Shown one piece after another: positions 1-8,600 of a stretch of 64,000 nt of DNA. The translations under genes were made by a program, and so were the position numbers. Every line of letters begins with the position of its first letter. Position 1 is the stretch's first letter. Where the stretch lies: NCBI GenBank assembly GCA_038363005.1, contig JBBQBI010000010.1:79444-143443 (forward strand), read 5' to 3'. Source of the stretch: JAKOWB01 sp038363005. GTDB lineage: Bacteria > Pseudomonadota > Alphaproteobacteria > Kiloniellales > JACOMY01. The notes below the pieces were generated by a model. It had not been told where the DNA came from. It was given only the letters and a program-made list of their open reading frames with translations, and searched no databases.

Positions 1-20
1 CTCAGGTCGGGATCTGCCAT
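1..20 (-). CDS. frr: Ribosome recycling factor, first codons only (partial)
   Basis: Only the first codons are inside the window: reading leftwards from an ATG at 20-18 gives M-A-D-P-D-L. The assignment rests on position. In alphaproteobacteria frr directly follows pyrH in the rpsB-tsf-pyrH-frr cluster, and the spacing to the pyrH stop is only 14 bases. The protein would dissociate post-termination ribosomes together with EF-G. The protein itself cannot be verified from six codons. Confidence 0.55.
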
Positions 21-34
21 CGCCGCTACTCCTT

Positions 35-760
35 TTACTCCTTGTCGGTCACCAGGGTGAAACGCCCCTCGCCTTTCAGCACCCGGGCGAAGGCCCCGGC
101 TTCGTAGATCGAGAAGACAAGTATGGGAATCTGGTTCTCGCGCGCCAGTGAAATGGCGGCCGCGTCCATAACCCCGAGGTCGCGCGCCAGCACGTCGAGA
201 TAGGTCAGGCGGTCATAGCGCTTGGCGCCCGGCACCTTGACCGGATCGGCATCGTAGACGCCGTCGACCTTGGTGCCCTTGAGGATCAGGTCGCAGCCCA
301 TCTCCGTCGCCCGCAGCGCCGCCGCGGTGTCGGTGGTGAAGAAGGGGTTGCCGGTGCCGGCGGCGAAGATCACCACCCGCCCCTTTTCCATGTGCCGCAC
401 GGCGCGCCGGCGGATATAGGGCTCGGCCACCGTGGTAATGGGCAGCGCCGACTGCACCCGCGTCGGTACGCCAATGCGCTCCAGCGCGTTCTGCAGCGAC
501 AGCGAGTTCATCACCGTCGCCAGCATGCCGATGTAGTCGGCAGTGGCGCGGTCCAGCCCCTGCGCCGCGCCCTGGATGCCACGAAAGATGTTGCCGCCAC
601 CGACCACCAGGCAGACCTCGACGCCCAGCGCGTGGACGTCACGCACCTCGTCGGCGATACGCTCCAGGGTGGGGCGGTCCAGGCCATAGTCGCGGTCGCC
701 CATCAGGGCCTCGCCGGAAATCTTCAGCAGGACCCGCTGGTATGCCGGCTTATCCCCCAT
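35..760 (-). CDS. pyrH: UMP kinase (uridylate kinase)
   Basis: Phosphorylates UMP to UDP with ATP in pyrimidine nucleotide synthesis; cytoplasmic, normally hexameric. The 241-aa product has the family marks: KISGEA near residues 13-18, the glycine-rich GGGNIFRG at 54-61, the RATADYIGML stretch at 71-80, and a kinase-type TDTAAALRA segment later. The open frame extends 32 codons further upstream, but that part is not conserved in character. The ATG at 760 gives the usual family length and the typical MGDKP start. It lies third in the rpsB-tsf-pyrH-frr order. Confidence 0.96.
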   Translation of the reverse strand: MGDKPAYQRVLLKISGEALMGDRDYGLDRPTLERIADEVRDVHALGVEVCLVVGGGNIFRGIQGAAQGLDRATADYIGMLATVMNSLSLQNALERIGVPTRVQSALPITTVAEPYIRRRAVRHMEKGRVVIFAAGTGNPFFTTDTAAALRATEMGCDLILKGTKVDGVYDADPVKVPGAKRYDRLTYLDVLARDLGVMDAAAISLARENQIPILVFSIYEAGAFARVLKGEGRFTLVTDKE

Positions 761-919
761 GTCGTCCTCGACCTCGCCTTGCCGTTCGCACCGTCTCACC
801 GCCGGCCGGGAAAGGTCGGCGGGGGGCAGCGGCTGCTGTTGTACCAGGCGGGGCATCGAGGCCCCGGCTGCCGGTCGGAACGCCCGGCAGCCCCTGCCTA
901 GGCGCGCTTTATGACAGGT

Positions 920-956
920 TTGCGGCCGCCACGCGAGACTCGCAAGGCGGCCGCAA
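920..956 (-). terminator. Strong stem-loop between tsf and pyrH
   Basis: Two perfect 11-base arms, TTGCGGCCGCC (920-930) and GGCGGCCGCAA (946-956), flank a 15-base loop. The stem lies 28 bases beyond the tsf stop in the direction of transcription. No U-tract follows, so it may be a processing or attenuation structure rather than a full terminator; pyrH downstream still has to be expressed. Confidence 0.55.
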
Positions 957-983
957 TATCGTCCCGTCCAGACGGTTAGGCGT

Positions 984-1916
984 CTAGGCCTTGACGCCCG
1001 CGGCGGCGGCGACTTCCGCGGCGAAGTCGTCTTCCTTCTTGTCGATGCCTTCGCCCAGCTGAAAGCGCACGAAGCCGGCGATCGTCACCGGCGCGCCGGC
1101 GTCCTTGCCGGCGGCGGCCAGCGCCGCCTTCACGCGGCTCTCACCGTCGATGACATAGATCTGCTCCAGCAGGCAGACCTCCTCGTAGTACTTGCGCAGG
1201 CGGCCCTCGACCATCTTGGCGATGATCTCCGGCGCCTTGCCGCTGGCCTTGGCCTGCTCGGCCAGCACCGCGCGCTCGCGATCCAGTGCCGAGGTGTCGA
1301 CGTCCTTGGGCTCCAGCGCCTGCGGGTTGGCGGCGGCGATATGCATCGCCAGCTGCTTGCCGAAGGCGGCGAGCTTGGCCTTGTCGCCGCTCGACTCCAG
1401 CGCCACCAGGACGCTGATCTTGCCGAGGCCGGGCGCTGCCTGGTTATGCATGTAGGCAGCGACCACGCCGTCCGTAACCGCCAGCTGGGCGGTGCGGCGC
1501 AGCACCATGTTCTCGCCGATGGTGGCGATCAACTTGGTCAGCTCCTCAGCGACGCTGTGGCCGGCACCCGGATAGCCGGCGGCCTTCAGCTTCTCGACGT
1601 CGCCGCCGGTGCCCAGCGCCAGGCCGGCAACGGCCGAGACTAGGCCCTGGAACTTGTCGTTGCGGGCGACGAAATCGGTCTCGGAATTGACCTCGACGGC
1701 GGCGCCGCGGGTACCCTCGACGGCGATGCCGACCAGGCCCTCGGAGGCGACGCGGCCGGACTTCTTGGCGGCCGAAGCCAACCCCTTCTTGCGCAGCCAG
1801 TCGATGGCCTGCTCGATCTCGCCGGCGTTCTCCGTCAGCGCCTTCTTGCAGTCCATCATGCCGGCGCCGGTCATCTCACGCAGCTCCTTGACGAGCGCGG
1901 CGGAAATATCAGCCAT
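984..1916 (-). CDS. tsf: Translation elongation factor Ts
   Basis: Nucleotide exchange factor that regenerates EF-Tu-GTP. The 310-aa protein starts with the UBA-like N-terminal domain carrying the hallmark TGAGMMDCKKAL (16-27) and continues with the SEGLVGI stretch and the duplicated core dimerisation domains expected for the family. Length is normal for alphaproteobacteria. It is transcribed after rpsB, separated by a 125-base gap that holds a strong stem-loop. The ATG at 1916 is preceded by GAAAGGAAAG, a good ribosome binding site. Confidence 0.97.
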   Translation of the reverse strand: MADISAALVKELREMTGAGMMDCKKALTENAGEIEQAIDWLRKKGLASAAKKSGRVASEGLVGIAVEGTRGAAVEVNSETDFVARNDKFQGLVSAVAGLALGTGGDVEKLKAAGYPGAGHSVAEELTKLIATIGENMVLRRTAQLAVTDGVVAAYMHNQAAPGLGKISVLVALESSGDKAKLAAFGKQLAMHIAAANPQALEPKDVDTSALDRERAVLAEQAKASGKAPEIIAKMVEGRLRKYYEEVCLLEQIYVIDGESRVKAALAAAGKDAGAPVTIAGFVRFQLGEGIDKKEDDFAAEVAAAAGVKA

Positions 1917-1965
1917 GGCACTTTCCTTTCATCTCGTAGGTGTATCGTCCGCCCATGACAGGCCT

Positions 1966-2000
1966 GCGGCGCTCCGGGGCCAAAGGTCCCGCAGCGCCGC
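1966..2000 (-). terminator. Attenuator-like hairpin between rpsB and tsf
   Basis: An 8-bp stem GCGGCGCT (1966-1973) / AGCGCCGC (1993-2000) encloses a second near-perfect stem, CGGGGCC / GGTCCCG with one G-U pair around AAA. Together they make a long GC-rich hairpin in the rpsB-tsf gap. In other bacteria the rpsB-tsf junction often carries a partial terminator; no U-tract is visible here, so read-through to tsf is expected. Confidence 0.5.
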
Positions 2001-2041
2001 GCCCATCCACAGGCAGCGCGTCAATGCGACGCCCGCGCGGC

Positions 2042-2881
2042 TCAGGCCTCGGCGGGCACCGTGGCGTCCGCGGCGGGGGCTTCCGCGGCGGGGGCTTCGG
2101 CAGCCGGGGTCTCGGCAACCGGGGGCTCCTCGACCGGCAGCGCCTCGACCGGGGCCTCAGCCTGCGCGCCGATGTCGGCGCCGGACTTCACCATCTCTTC
2201 GGTGATGCCATCCAGCACGGCGTCGGCCAGCAGGTCGCAGTAGATGCCGATGGCACGCACCGCGTCGTCATTGCCCGGCACCGGGTGGGTGATGCCCTTG
2301 GGGTCGCTGTTGGAGTCCAGGATGCCGATAACCGGGATGTTCAGGCGCCCGGCCTCCTCGATCGCCAGGTGCTCCTTGTTGGTGTCGATCACCACCAGCA
2401 GGTCGGGCAGGCCGCCCATCTCCTTGATGCCGCCCAGCGCGCGCTCCAGCTTGTCGCGCTCGCGGGTCATGTTGAGCTGCTCCTTCTTGGTGAAGCCCTG
2501 GACTTCGCCGGTCAGCTTGCCATCGATCTCCTTCAGCCGCTTGATCGACTGGTTGATGGTCTTCCAGTTGGTCAGCATGCCGCCGAGCCAGCGGTGGTTG
2601 ACGTAGTACTGGCCGCAGCGCGCGGCGGCCTCGGCCACCTTTTCGCTGGCCTGGCGCTTGGTGCCGACGAAGAGCACGCGGCCACCGCCGGCGACCACGC
2701 CGCGCGCGGCGACCAGCGCCTGGTGCAGCAGCGGTACGGTCTGCTCAAGGTCGAGGATGTGCACCCCGTTGCGCTCGCCGAAGATGAAGGGCGCCATGCG
2801 GGGGTTCCACCGACGGGTGGTGTGGCCGAAGTGCACGCCAGCTTCGAGCAGCTGACGCATAGTGAAATGCGGGATCGCCAT
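2042..2881 (-). CDS. rpsB: Small ribosomal subunit protein uS2
   Basis: Primary component of the 30S subunit. The 279-aa product begins MAIPHFTMRQLLEAGVHFGH and shows the family segments RWNPRM, FVGTKRQA and DTNKEHLAIEEA. The last 40 residues form an Ala/Pro/Glu-rich tail built from APAAEAPAAE-type units, a common alphaproteobacterial extension of S2. The frame stays open for 40 codons upstream, but the ATG at 2881 is the conserved start and has a GGAA-type binding site about eight bases before it. First gene of the rpsB-tsf-pyrH-frr run. Confidence 0.97.
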   Translation of the reverse strand: MAIPHFTMRQLLEAGVHFGHTTRRWNPRMAPFIFGERNGVHILDLEQTVPLLHQALVAARGVVAGGGRVLFVGTKRQASEKVAEAAARCGQYYVNHRWLGGMLTNWKTINQSIKRLKEIDGKLTGEVQGFTKKEQLNMTRERDKLERALGGIKEMGGLPDLLVVIDTNKEHLAIEEAGRLNIPVIGILDSNSDPKGITHPVPGNDDAVRAIGIYCDLLADAVLDGITEEMVKSGADIGAQAEAPVEALPVEEPPVAETPAAEAPAAEAPAADATVPAEA

Positions 2882-2980
2882 GGGAATCGTTCCTTTTTCC
2901 GGTTGGTCCGCCGCGGGTCTTTGCACCAGGAGGTCCCGGCACCGGAGCGACCGCTGGGGATGTCTCCCGCCAGCAGCCAC

Positions 2981-2999
2981 GAAACCCGCGTGAGGTTTC
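2981..2999 (-). other. 5'-proximal hairpin in the rpsB leader
   Basis: Arms GAAACC (2981-2986) and GGTTTC (2994-2999) would form a stem only a few bases after the predicted rpsB transcription start. The leader is about 120 bases long, enough for S2 autoregulation as known in other bacteria, but I cannot show binding from sequence. Confidence 0.35.
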
Positions 3000-3009
3000 A
3001 AGCGGGCGG

Positions 3010-3038
3010 GATATAGGGGATAGCAGGTCCAAACGCAA
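3010..3038 (-). promoter_or_regulatory. Predicted sigma-70 promoter of the rpsB operon
   Basis: On the minus strand TTGCGT (-35, 3033-3038) is followed after exactly 17 bases by TATATC (-10, 3010-3015). The predicted start near 3003 gives a leader of about 120 bases to the rpsB ATG. Confidence 0.6.
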
Positions 3039-3130
3039 GGTCCTGGCGCTTGCCATGGCGGGATACGAGTTGCCGGCGGCTAGGCCCTGCATTACGCCCA
3101 CTACAGCGACGTAGCGGACAGGGCGGGCCC

Positions 3131-4138
3131 ATGACAGCCATCGCGGTATTGGAAATCGAGCGCCTGACAGCACAGGCGCTGGCGCGCGCTGGCGCCCGGC
3201 CGCCGGCCGCCACCTCGGTCGCGCGCGCCCTGGCCCGGGCAGAGGCCGAAGGCGTGCCGGTATGCGGCCTCTTCTACCTGCCACTCTTCTGCGAACATCT
3301 GGCGCTCGGCAAGATCCGGGGCGACGCCGAGCCGCAATTGCTGGAACGCCGCCCCGCCGGCCTGCTGCTCGATGCCGGCAACGGCTTCGCACAGCCGGCA
3401 TTGGACCTTGCGATCCCGCTGCTCATCGAAACCGCGCGCCAGGCTGGGGTGGCCGCAGTGGCAATCCGCCATTCCTCCAACGCCCTGGCGCTTGGCCACC
3501 CGGTGGAAGCCCTGGCGCAGGCCGGTCTGGTCGCCTTCGCCTGCGCCAATTCACCGGCGGCGGTGGCGCCGCCGGGCTCCAGCGTGCGCCTCTTTGGCAC
3601 CAATCCATTGGCTTTCGCCGTGCCAATCCCCGGTGGCGATCCGCTGGTGGTCGACCAGAGCAGCAGTGCGGTGACCAAGACCGAGATCCGCCGTCGCCTG
3701 GAGGCAGGCCAGGCGATGCCCGAAGGCTGGGCGCAGGATAGCGCCGGCCATCCCACCACCGACCCGGCCGCTGGGTTGGCGGGCTCAATGCTGCCTAGCG
3801 GTGGGCAGAAGGGCGCGAACATCGCCTTGCTGGTGGAGATCCTGGCCGCCGCCCTGCCAGGCGCGACCCTCAGCCCCATGGCCGGGGCCTTCAGCAGCAA
3901 CGAGGGTGGTCCACCAGATACCGGCCAGTTCCTGCTGGCACTCGATCCCGCCAGCTTCGGTGGCGCGCTGACCGCGGAGCGGATCGCGGCCCTGGCTGGC
4001 AGCTACCTTGACGCCGGCCTGCGACTTCCCGGTGCCCGCCGCCAAGCGCTGCGGCGCGCGGCGGCGCGGCAGGGCGTCGAGCTTTCGCCGGTGGTCCTGG
4101 ACAACTTGTACCGCCTGGCCGGCGTGCCCGCCCCGTGA
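3131..4138 (+). CDS. Ldh_2-family (malate/L-lactate-type) NAD(P)H oxidoreductase
   Basis: Belongs to the malate/L-lactate dehydrogenase type II superfamily, which also includes ureidoglycolate dehydrogenases and delta1-piperideine-2-carboxylate reductases. Members reduce or oxidise 2-oxo/2-hydroxy or cyclic imino acids with NAD(P)H. The 335-aa product shows FGTNPLAFAVP near residue 155, the following D-Q-S-S-S-A segment and the GGQKGANIALLVE block, all typical of the fold. The ATG at 3131 is chosen because the 27 upstream codons do not look like protein. It stands alone on the plus strand between the rpsB promoter and dnaE and ends four bases before the dnaE stop. The exact substrate cannot be told. 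Confidence 0.82.
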   Translation: MTAIAVLEIERLTAQALARAGARPPAATSVARALARAEAEGVPVCGLFYLPLFCEHLALGKIRGDAEPQLLERRPAGLLLDAGNGFAQPALDLAIPLLIETARQAGVAAVAIRHSSNALALGHPVEALAQAGLVAFACANSPAAVAPPGSSVRLFGTNPLAFAVPIPGGDPLVVDQSSSAVTKTEIRRRLEAGQAMPEGWAQDSAGHPTTDPAAGLAGSMLPSGGQKGANIALLVEILAAALPGATLSPMAGAFSSNEGGPPDTGQFLLALDPASFGGALTAERIAALAGSYLDAGLRLPGARRQALRRAAARQGVELSPVVLDNLYRLAGVPAP

Positions 4139-4142
4139 CGAC

Positions 4143-7100
4143 CTAAAGGTCCTGCACAACCAGCCCCGGCAAGCCTTTGATCGCCTTGCGGCCGTCCGCG
4201 GTCAGCTTGTAGGTCTCCGGCAGCTCGAACTCCAGTTCCTCGCCGGGGCCGAGGTCGAGCACCACGGCGACGCGGCCGCGCCCCCTGCCCTCGCGCTGTA
4301 GCACATTCTTCAGGCTTTCCAGCGGGCTGGTGTCGGTGGCGTAGACCTTGAGGCCTTGGGCTGCCTGGGCGGCGGCGGCCTCCAGCGGCTCGAAGTTCTG
4401 CGCCATGAGCTTGAGCTCGTCACCCTCCACGCGGGCATCGAGTGAGACCAGTAAAGGTTGGCCGGAATCAAGCAGATCGCGGCATTTGCTCAGAACCTCT
4501 GCGAAGACGATGGCCTCCAGCGCGCCGGTCTGGTCGGAGAGCTGGACGAAGGCGAAGCGGTTGCCCGACTTGGCGGTGCGCTCCTGCTTGCCGATCACGA
4601 TGGCGGCGATCTTGCGCCGGCCCGGGTCGATCCGGGCGATGGCCAGCAGCTCGGCCGCCTTGACCACGCCCAGGCGCTTCAGGCTTTGGCCATAGCCGTC
4701 CAGCGGATGCGCCGAGAGGTAGAAGCCGACGGCGTCGAACTCGTGCTGCAGCTTCTCCAGCGGGCTCCAGTCGGCGGCCTGCGGCAGGGCCAGGCGGGGC
4801 GCTGCCGACTGGTCGCCGCCGAACAGGCTGGCCTGGTTGGAGGTGCGGCTCTCCGCCGCCGCCGCGGCATGGCGAACGATCAGCTCGGCGGCCTCGAAGA
4901 CCTGGCGGCGGTTGGGCGTCAGGCTGTCGAAGGCGCCGGCGGCGGCCAGGCTCTCCACGGTGCGCTTGTTCACCGCCTTGGGATCGACCCGGTTGGCCAG
5001 GTCGGCCAGCGACTTGAAGGCGCCGCCGCTCTCGCGCTCGCCGACCAGGGCACGCATGGCGGCGGCGCCGACGCCCTTCAGCGCCGCCAGGGCATAGCGG
5101 ATGGCGCTGTCCTCGCCCTTGACCGCCGCCACGGTGAAGGCGGCTGAGGAGCCGTTGACGTCGGGTGGCAGCAGCCTGATGCCCAGACGGTCGAGCTCCT
5201 GCCTGAACTCGTTCAGCTTGTCGGTGTTGCCCAGTTCCAGGGTCATGGACGCGGCCATGAACTCGACCGGGTGGTTGGCCTTCAGGTAGGCCGTTTGATA
5301 GGCCACCAGGGCATAGGCGGCGGCGTGGCTCTTGTTGAAGCCGTAACCGGCGAACTTCTCCACCTGGTCGAAGATCTGCTCGGCCTTGCCGGCCGGCACG
5401 CCGCGCGCCGTGGCGCCGTCGATGAAGTTGCGCTTCTGCGCATCCATCTCGCTCTTGATCTTCTTGCCCATGGCGCGGCGCAGCAGGTCGGCGGAACCCA
5501 GGCTGTAGCCCGAGAGCTCCTGGGCGATCTGCATGACCTGCTCCTGGTAGATCATGATGCCGAAGGTCTCCTTCAGGATCCCTTCGAGTGTCGGATAGAG
5601 GTAGTCGGGCTTCTCGCGCCCGTGCTTGCGGTTGATGTAGGCCGGGATGTTGGCCATGGGGCCCGGGCGATAGAGCGCCACCAGGGCGATGATGTCCTCC
5701 AGCCGGTCGGGCTTCAGGTCGCGCACCGCCTGGCGCATGCCCGACGATTCCAGCTGGAACACGCCGACGGTTTCCGCCCGGCTCAGCATCTCGTAGGTGC
5801 GGCGGTCGTCCAGCGGGATCAGCGCCATGTCGAAGCCAGGCTCGCGCCGGCGAATCTGCCGCTCGGCCTCGGCCAGCACCGTCAGGGTCTTCAGGCCCAG
5901 GAAGTCGAACTTCACCAGCCCAGCGTCCTCGACGTACTTCATCGAGAACTGCGTCACCCGCATGTCGGAGCGCGGGTCGCGGTAAAGCGGGATCAGCTCG
6001 TCCAGCGAGCGGTCGCCGATCACCACGCCAGCGGCGTGGGTCGAGGCGTGGCGATAGAGCCCCTCCAGCTTCAGCGCCATGTCCATCAGCCGGGCGATGG
6101 TCTCGTCGCTGTCGCGATAGACCTGCAGCTGCGGCTCGCCGGCGATGGCCTCCTGCAAAGTGACCGGGCTAGCCGGGTTGTTCGGCACCAGCTTGCAGAG
6201 CTTGTCGACGTAGCCATAGGGGATCTGCAGCACCCGGCCGACGTCGCGCAGCACGGCGCGCGCCTGCAGCTTGCCGAAGGTGATGATCTGCGCCACGCGG
6301 TCGGCGCCGTACTTGGCCTGGACGTAGCGGATCACCTCGTCGCGGCGGTCCTGGCAGAAGTCGATGTCGAAGTCCGGCATCGACACGCGCTCGGGGTTCA
6401 GGAAGCGCTCGAACAGCAGGCCCCAGCGCAGCGGATCCAGGTCGGTGATGGTTAGCGCCCAGGCCACCACCGAGCCGGCGCCCGAGCCACGGCCCGGTCC
6501 TACCGGAATGCCCTGCCCTTTCGCCCACTGGATGAAGTCGGCGACGATCAGGAAGTAACCGGGGAAGCCCATCTTCACGATGACTTCAAGCTCGAAGGCG
6601 AGGCGGTCGCGATAGGGCAAGGCAGCGGCGTCGCGTGCCGCCGGGTCCATCTCCGGCCGGAAGACCAGCTTCTCCAGCCGGGCTTCCAGCCCAGCCGCCG
6701 ACTGCGCCGCCAGCTCCTCGGCCTCGCTGCGTCCCTCGACCGTCGGGAAGGCCGGCAGGATCGGTGCGCGCTTCTGCGGGAAGTAGCTGCAGCGTTGCGC
6801 CACCACCAAAGTGTTGTCGCAGGCCTCCGGCAGGTCGGCGAAGAGGCGCCGCATCTCCGCCGCGCTCTTGAAGCGGTGCTCGGCTGTCAGGCGCCGGCGC
6901 TCCTCCGCCGCCAGGGTCACGCCGCCGGCGATGCAGAGCAGCGCGTCGTGTGCCTCATAGAGCTCGGCGGTGGCAAAGAAGGCATCGTTGGTCGCCAGCA
7001 GCGGAAGGTCGAGGCGAAAGGCGCGCTCAAGCAGCGCCGCCTCGACGGCCGCCTCGGCGGGCAGGCCGTGACGTTGCAGCTCGACATAGAGGCGCTTGGG

Positions 7101-7610
7101 AAAGGCGGCCCGCAGGCTGTCGAGCCACAGGTCGGCTGCCGCCGCCTGGCCCTCACCCAACAGGCGGTCCAGCGCGCCGCTCGGCCCACCGGTCAGCGCG
7201 ATCAGTCCCTCGGCCAGCGCGGCCACGCGCTGGAAGGGCAGCTGCGGCGGCAGCTGCGGGTCGCCCTCCAGGTAGGCGGCGCTCACCAGTTTCATCAGGT
7301 TGCCGTAGCCAGTCTCGTCCTGCACCAGCAGCGGCAGCAGGTCGGGCGGCGGCGCCACGCCACCACGGCCCTGCCCCTGGCCCTCGGCGCGGGTGATCGG
7401 CAGCAGGCAGCCGATCACCGGCTGCACGCCGGCTTCCTTGGCGGCGGTGGCGAATTCCAGTGCGCCAAACAGGTTGGCGGTATCGGTGACCGCCACCGCC
7501 GGCATCTGCTCATTGCGACAGAGCTCGACCAGCTTCTTCGGCTGGATCGCGCCCTCGGACAGGGAATAGGCGGAATGCACCCGCAGGTGCACAAAATCGG
7601 CATGGCTCAT
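4143..7610 (-). CDS. dnaE: DNA polymerase III subunit alpha
   Basis: Catalytic subunit of the replicative polymerase. The 1155-aa protein has an N-terminal PHP domain (FVHLRVHSAYSLSEGA at 6-21), the palm with GPGRGSGAGS at 371-380 and the catalytic PDFDIDFC at 412-419 (D413 and D415 matching the metal-binding aspartates of E. coli DnaE). A finger/thumb region follows, then a helix-hairpin-helix and OB-fold part (ALEAIVFAEV) near the end. The ATG at 7610 is preferred over the one four codons upstream because it gives the standard M-S-H start. It follows the 51-codon membrane peptide gene and ends tail to tail with the Ldh_2 gene. Confidence 0.97.
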   Translation of the reverse strand: MSHADFVHLRVHSAYSLSEGAIQPKKLVELCRNEQMPAVAVTDTANLFGALEFATAAKEAGVQPVIGCLLPITRAEGQGQGRGGVAPPPDLLPLLVQDETGYGNLMKLVSAAYLEGDPQLPPQLPFQRVAALAEGLIALTGGPSGALDRLLGEGQAAAADLWLDSLRAAFPKRLYVELQRHGLPAEAAVEAALLERAFRLDLPLLATNDAFFATAELYEAHDALLCIAGGVTLAAEERRRLTAEHRFKSAAEMRRLFADLPEACDNTLVVAQRCSYFPQKRAPILPAFPTVEGRSEAEELAAQSAAGLEARLEKLVFRPEMDPAARDAAALPYRDRLAFELEVIVKMGFPGYFLIVADFIQWAKGQGIPVGPGRGSGAGSVVAWALTITDLDPLRWGLLFERFLNPERVSMPDFDIDFCQDRRDEVIRYVQAKYGADRVAQIITFGKLQARAVLRDVGRVLQIPYGYVDKLCKLVPNNPASPVTLQEAIAGEPQLQVYRDSDETIARLMDMALKLEGLYRHASTHAAGVVIGDRSLDELIPLYRDPRSDMRVTQFSMKYVEDAGLVKFDFLGLKTLTVLAEAERQIRRREPGFDMALIPLDDRRTYEMLSRAETVGVFQLESSGMRQAVRDLKPDRLEDIIALVALYRPGPMANIPAYINRKHGREKPDYLYPTLEGILKETFGIMIYQEQVMQIAQELSGYSLGSADLLRRAMGKKIKSEMDAQKRNFIDGATARGVPAGKAEQIFDQVEKFAGYGFNKSHAAAYALVAYQTAYLKANHPVEFMAASMTLELGNTDKLNEFRQELDRLGIRLLPPDVNGSSAAFTVAAVKGEDSAIRYALAALKGVGAAAMRALVGERESGGAFKSLADLANRVDPKAVNKRTVESLAAAGAFDSLTPNRRQVFEAAELIVRHAAAAAESRTSNQASLFGGDQSAAPRLALPQAADWSPLEKLQHEFDAVGFYLSAHPLDGYGQSLKRLGVVKAAELLAIARIDPGRRKIAAIVIGKQERTAKSGNRFAFVQLSDQTGALEAIVFAEVLSKCRDLLDSGQPLLVSLDARVEGDELKLMAQNFEPLEAAAAQAAQGLKVYATDTSPLESLKNVLQREGRGRGRVAVVLDLGPGEELEFELPETYKLTADGRKAIKGLPGLVVQDL

Positions 7611-7672
7611 GGCGGACAGCATTCCACGTCCGCCCGAGTCAGGTCAGCCTTGCGAGTCAGAGCAGGCGTGAA

Positions 7673-7692
7673 TGACGGGGATAAGCCCGTCA
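7673..7692 (-). terminator. Hairpin overlapping the stop of the 51-codon gene
   Basis: Perfect 7-bp arms TGACGGG (7673-7679) and CCCGTCA (7686-7692) around a six-base loop. The stem includes the stop codon of the small membrane peptide gene and lies about 63 bases before the dnaE start. No U-tract is present, so termination is uncertain. Confidence 0.35.
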
Positions 7693-7845
7693 GGCGGCCT
7701 TGATCATGTAGTAGAGCGTCTGCGGCCAGAGCAGCGCCGGCTTGATCGCCGCCTGGAAGTCGACCTTATCCACGAAGATCAGGTAGAGCAGCATCAAGAC
7801 GATGCCGAGCACGTAGATCTGCAGCAGGTTCTTCAGTGCGCGCAT
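7690..7845 (-). CDS. Small membrane peptide, 51 aa, unknown function
   Basis: Not recognised as a named family. Reading from the ATG at 7845 gives a 51-aa peptide starting MRALKNLLQIYVLGIVLMLL, with one strongly hydrophobic helix (about residues 8-24) followed by a short amphipathic tail ending YYMIKAA. A GGAG ribosome binding site sits about ten bases before the ATG. It lies between lolD and dnaE on the same strand, 83 bases after lolD. The helix after a basic N-terminus suggests an inner-membrane single-pass peptide. It could have been skipped simply because it is below usual length cut-offs. Confidence 0.6.
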   Translation of the reverse strand: MRALKNLLQIYVLGIVLMLLYLIFVDKVDFQAAIKPALLWPQTLYYMIKAA

Positions 7846-7928
7846 GGTGGGGCTTCTCCGGTGGGCCGACGGTCACCATAGCACGCCCGTCGCGGACGCA
7901 CCCCTGCCGTCTCTGCCGCAGGATAACG

Positions 7929-8600
7929 TCAGACTACCCTGCCCTGTTCCAGTCGCAGCACCCGATCCATGCGATGCGCCAGCTCGATGTTGTGGGTGGC
8001 GATCAGCGCAGCGACGCGGCTTTGCCGCACCAGGGCGGTCAGCATGTCGAAGACATGCGCCGCAGTCTCCGGATCCAGGTTGCCAGTCGGCTCGTCGGCC
8101 AGCAACACCACCGGATGGTTCGCCAGGGCGCGACCGATGGCGACGCGCTGCTGCTCGCCGCCGGACAGGCGCGCCGGACGATGGTCCAGGCGCTCGGCCA
8201 GGCCGACATGGGTCAGGAGCTCCTGCGCGCGCTCCTTGGCGGCACGCCGCCCGATGCCGGCGATCATCTGCGGCACCACCACGTTCTCCAGCGCCGAGAA
8301 CTCCGGCAGCAGGTGATGGTACTGGTAGACGAAGCCCAGCGACCGGCGGCGCAGCTTGGAGCGTTCGGCGTCGCCCAGCTTGCCGACCGCCTGGCCGGCG
8401 ATGCGGACCTCGCCGCTGTCCGGGCGTTCCAGCAAGCCGGCGATGTGCAGCAGGGTCGACTTGCCGGAACCCGAGGGGCCGACCAGGGCCACCATCTCGC
8501 CCGGCTCGACGTCGAAGTCGACGCCGCGCAGCACCTGCAGGTCGCGGCCGGCCTGGTGAAAGGTCTTCACCACGCCAGTGAGGACGAGGCCATCACTCAT
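7929..8600 (-). CDS. lolD: Lipoprotein-releasing system ATP-binding protein LolD
   Basis: ATPase that powers extraction of outer-membrane lipoproteins from the inner membrane for transfer to LolA. The 223-aa ABC protein shows Walker A GPSGSGKST (41-49), the signature LSGGEQQRV, Walker B VVLLADEPTGNLD and a switch histidine in ATHN. The LolD-type LLERPDSGEV segment is present. Its ATG at 8600 overlaps the last eight bases of the lolC frame, so the two are translationally coupled and make one transporter. Confidence 0.93.
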   Translation of the reverse strand: MSDGLVLTGVVKTFHQAGRDLQVLRGVDFDVEPGEMVALVGPSGSGKSTLLHIAGLLERPDSGEVRIAGQAVGKLGDAERSKLRRRSLGFVYQYHHLLPEFSALENVVVPQMIAGIGRRAAKERAQELLTHVGLAERLDHRPARLSGGEQQRVAIGRALANHPVVLLADEPTGNLDPETAAHVFDMLTALVRQSRVAALIATHNIELAHRMDRVLRLEQGRVV

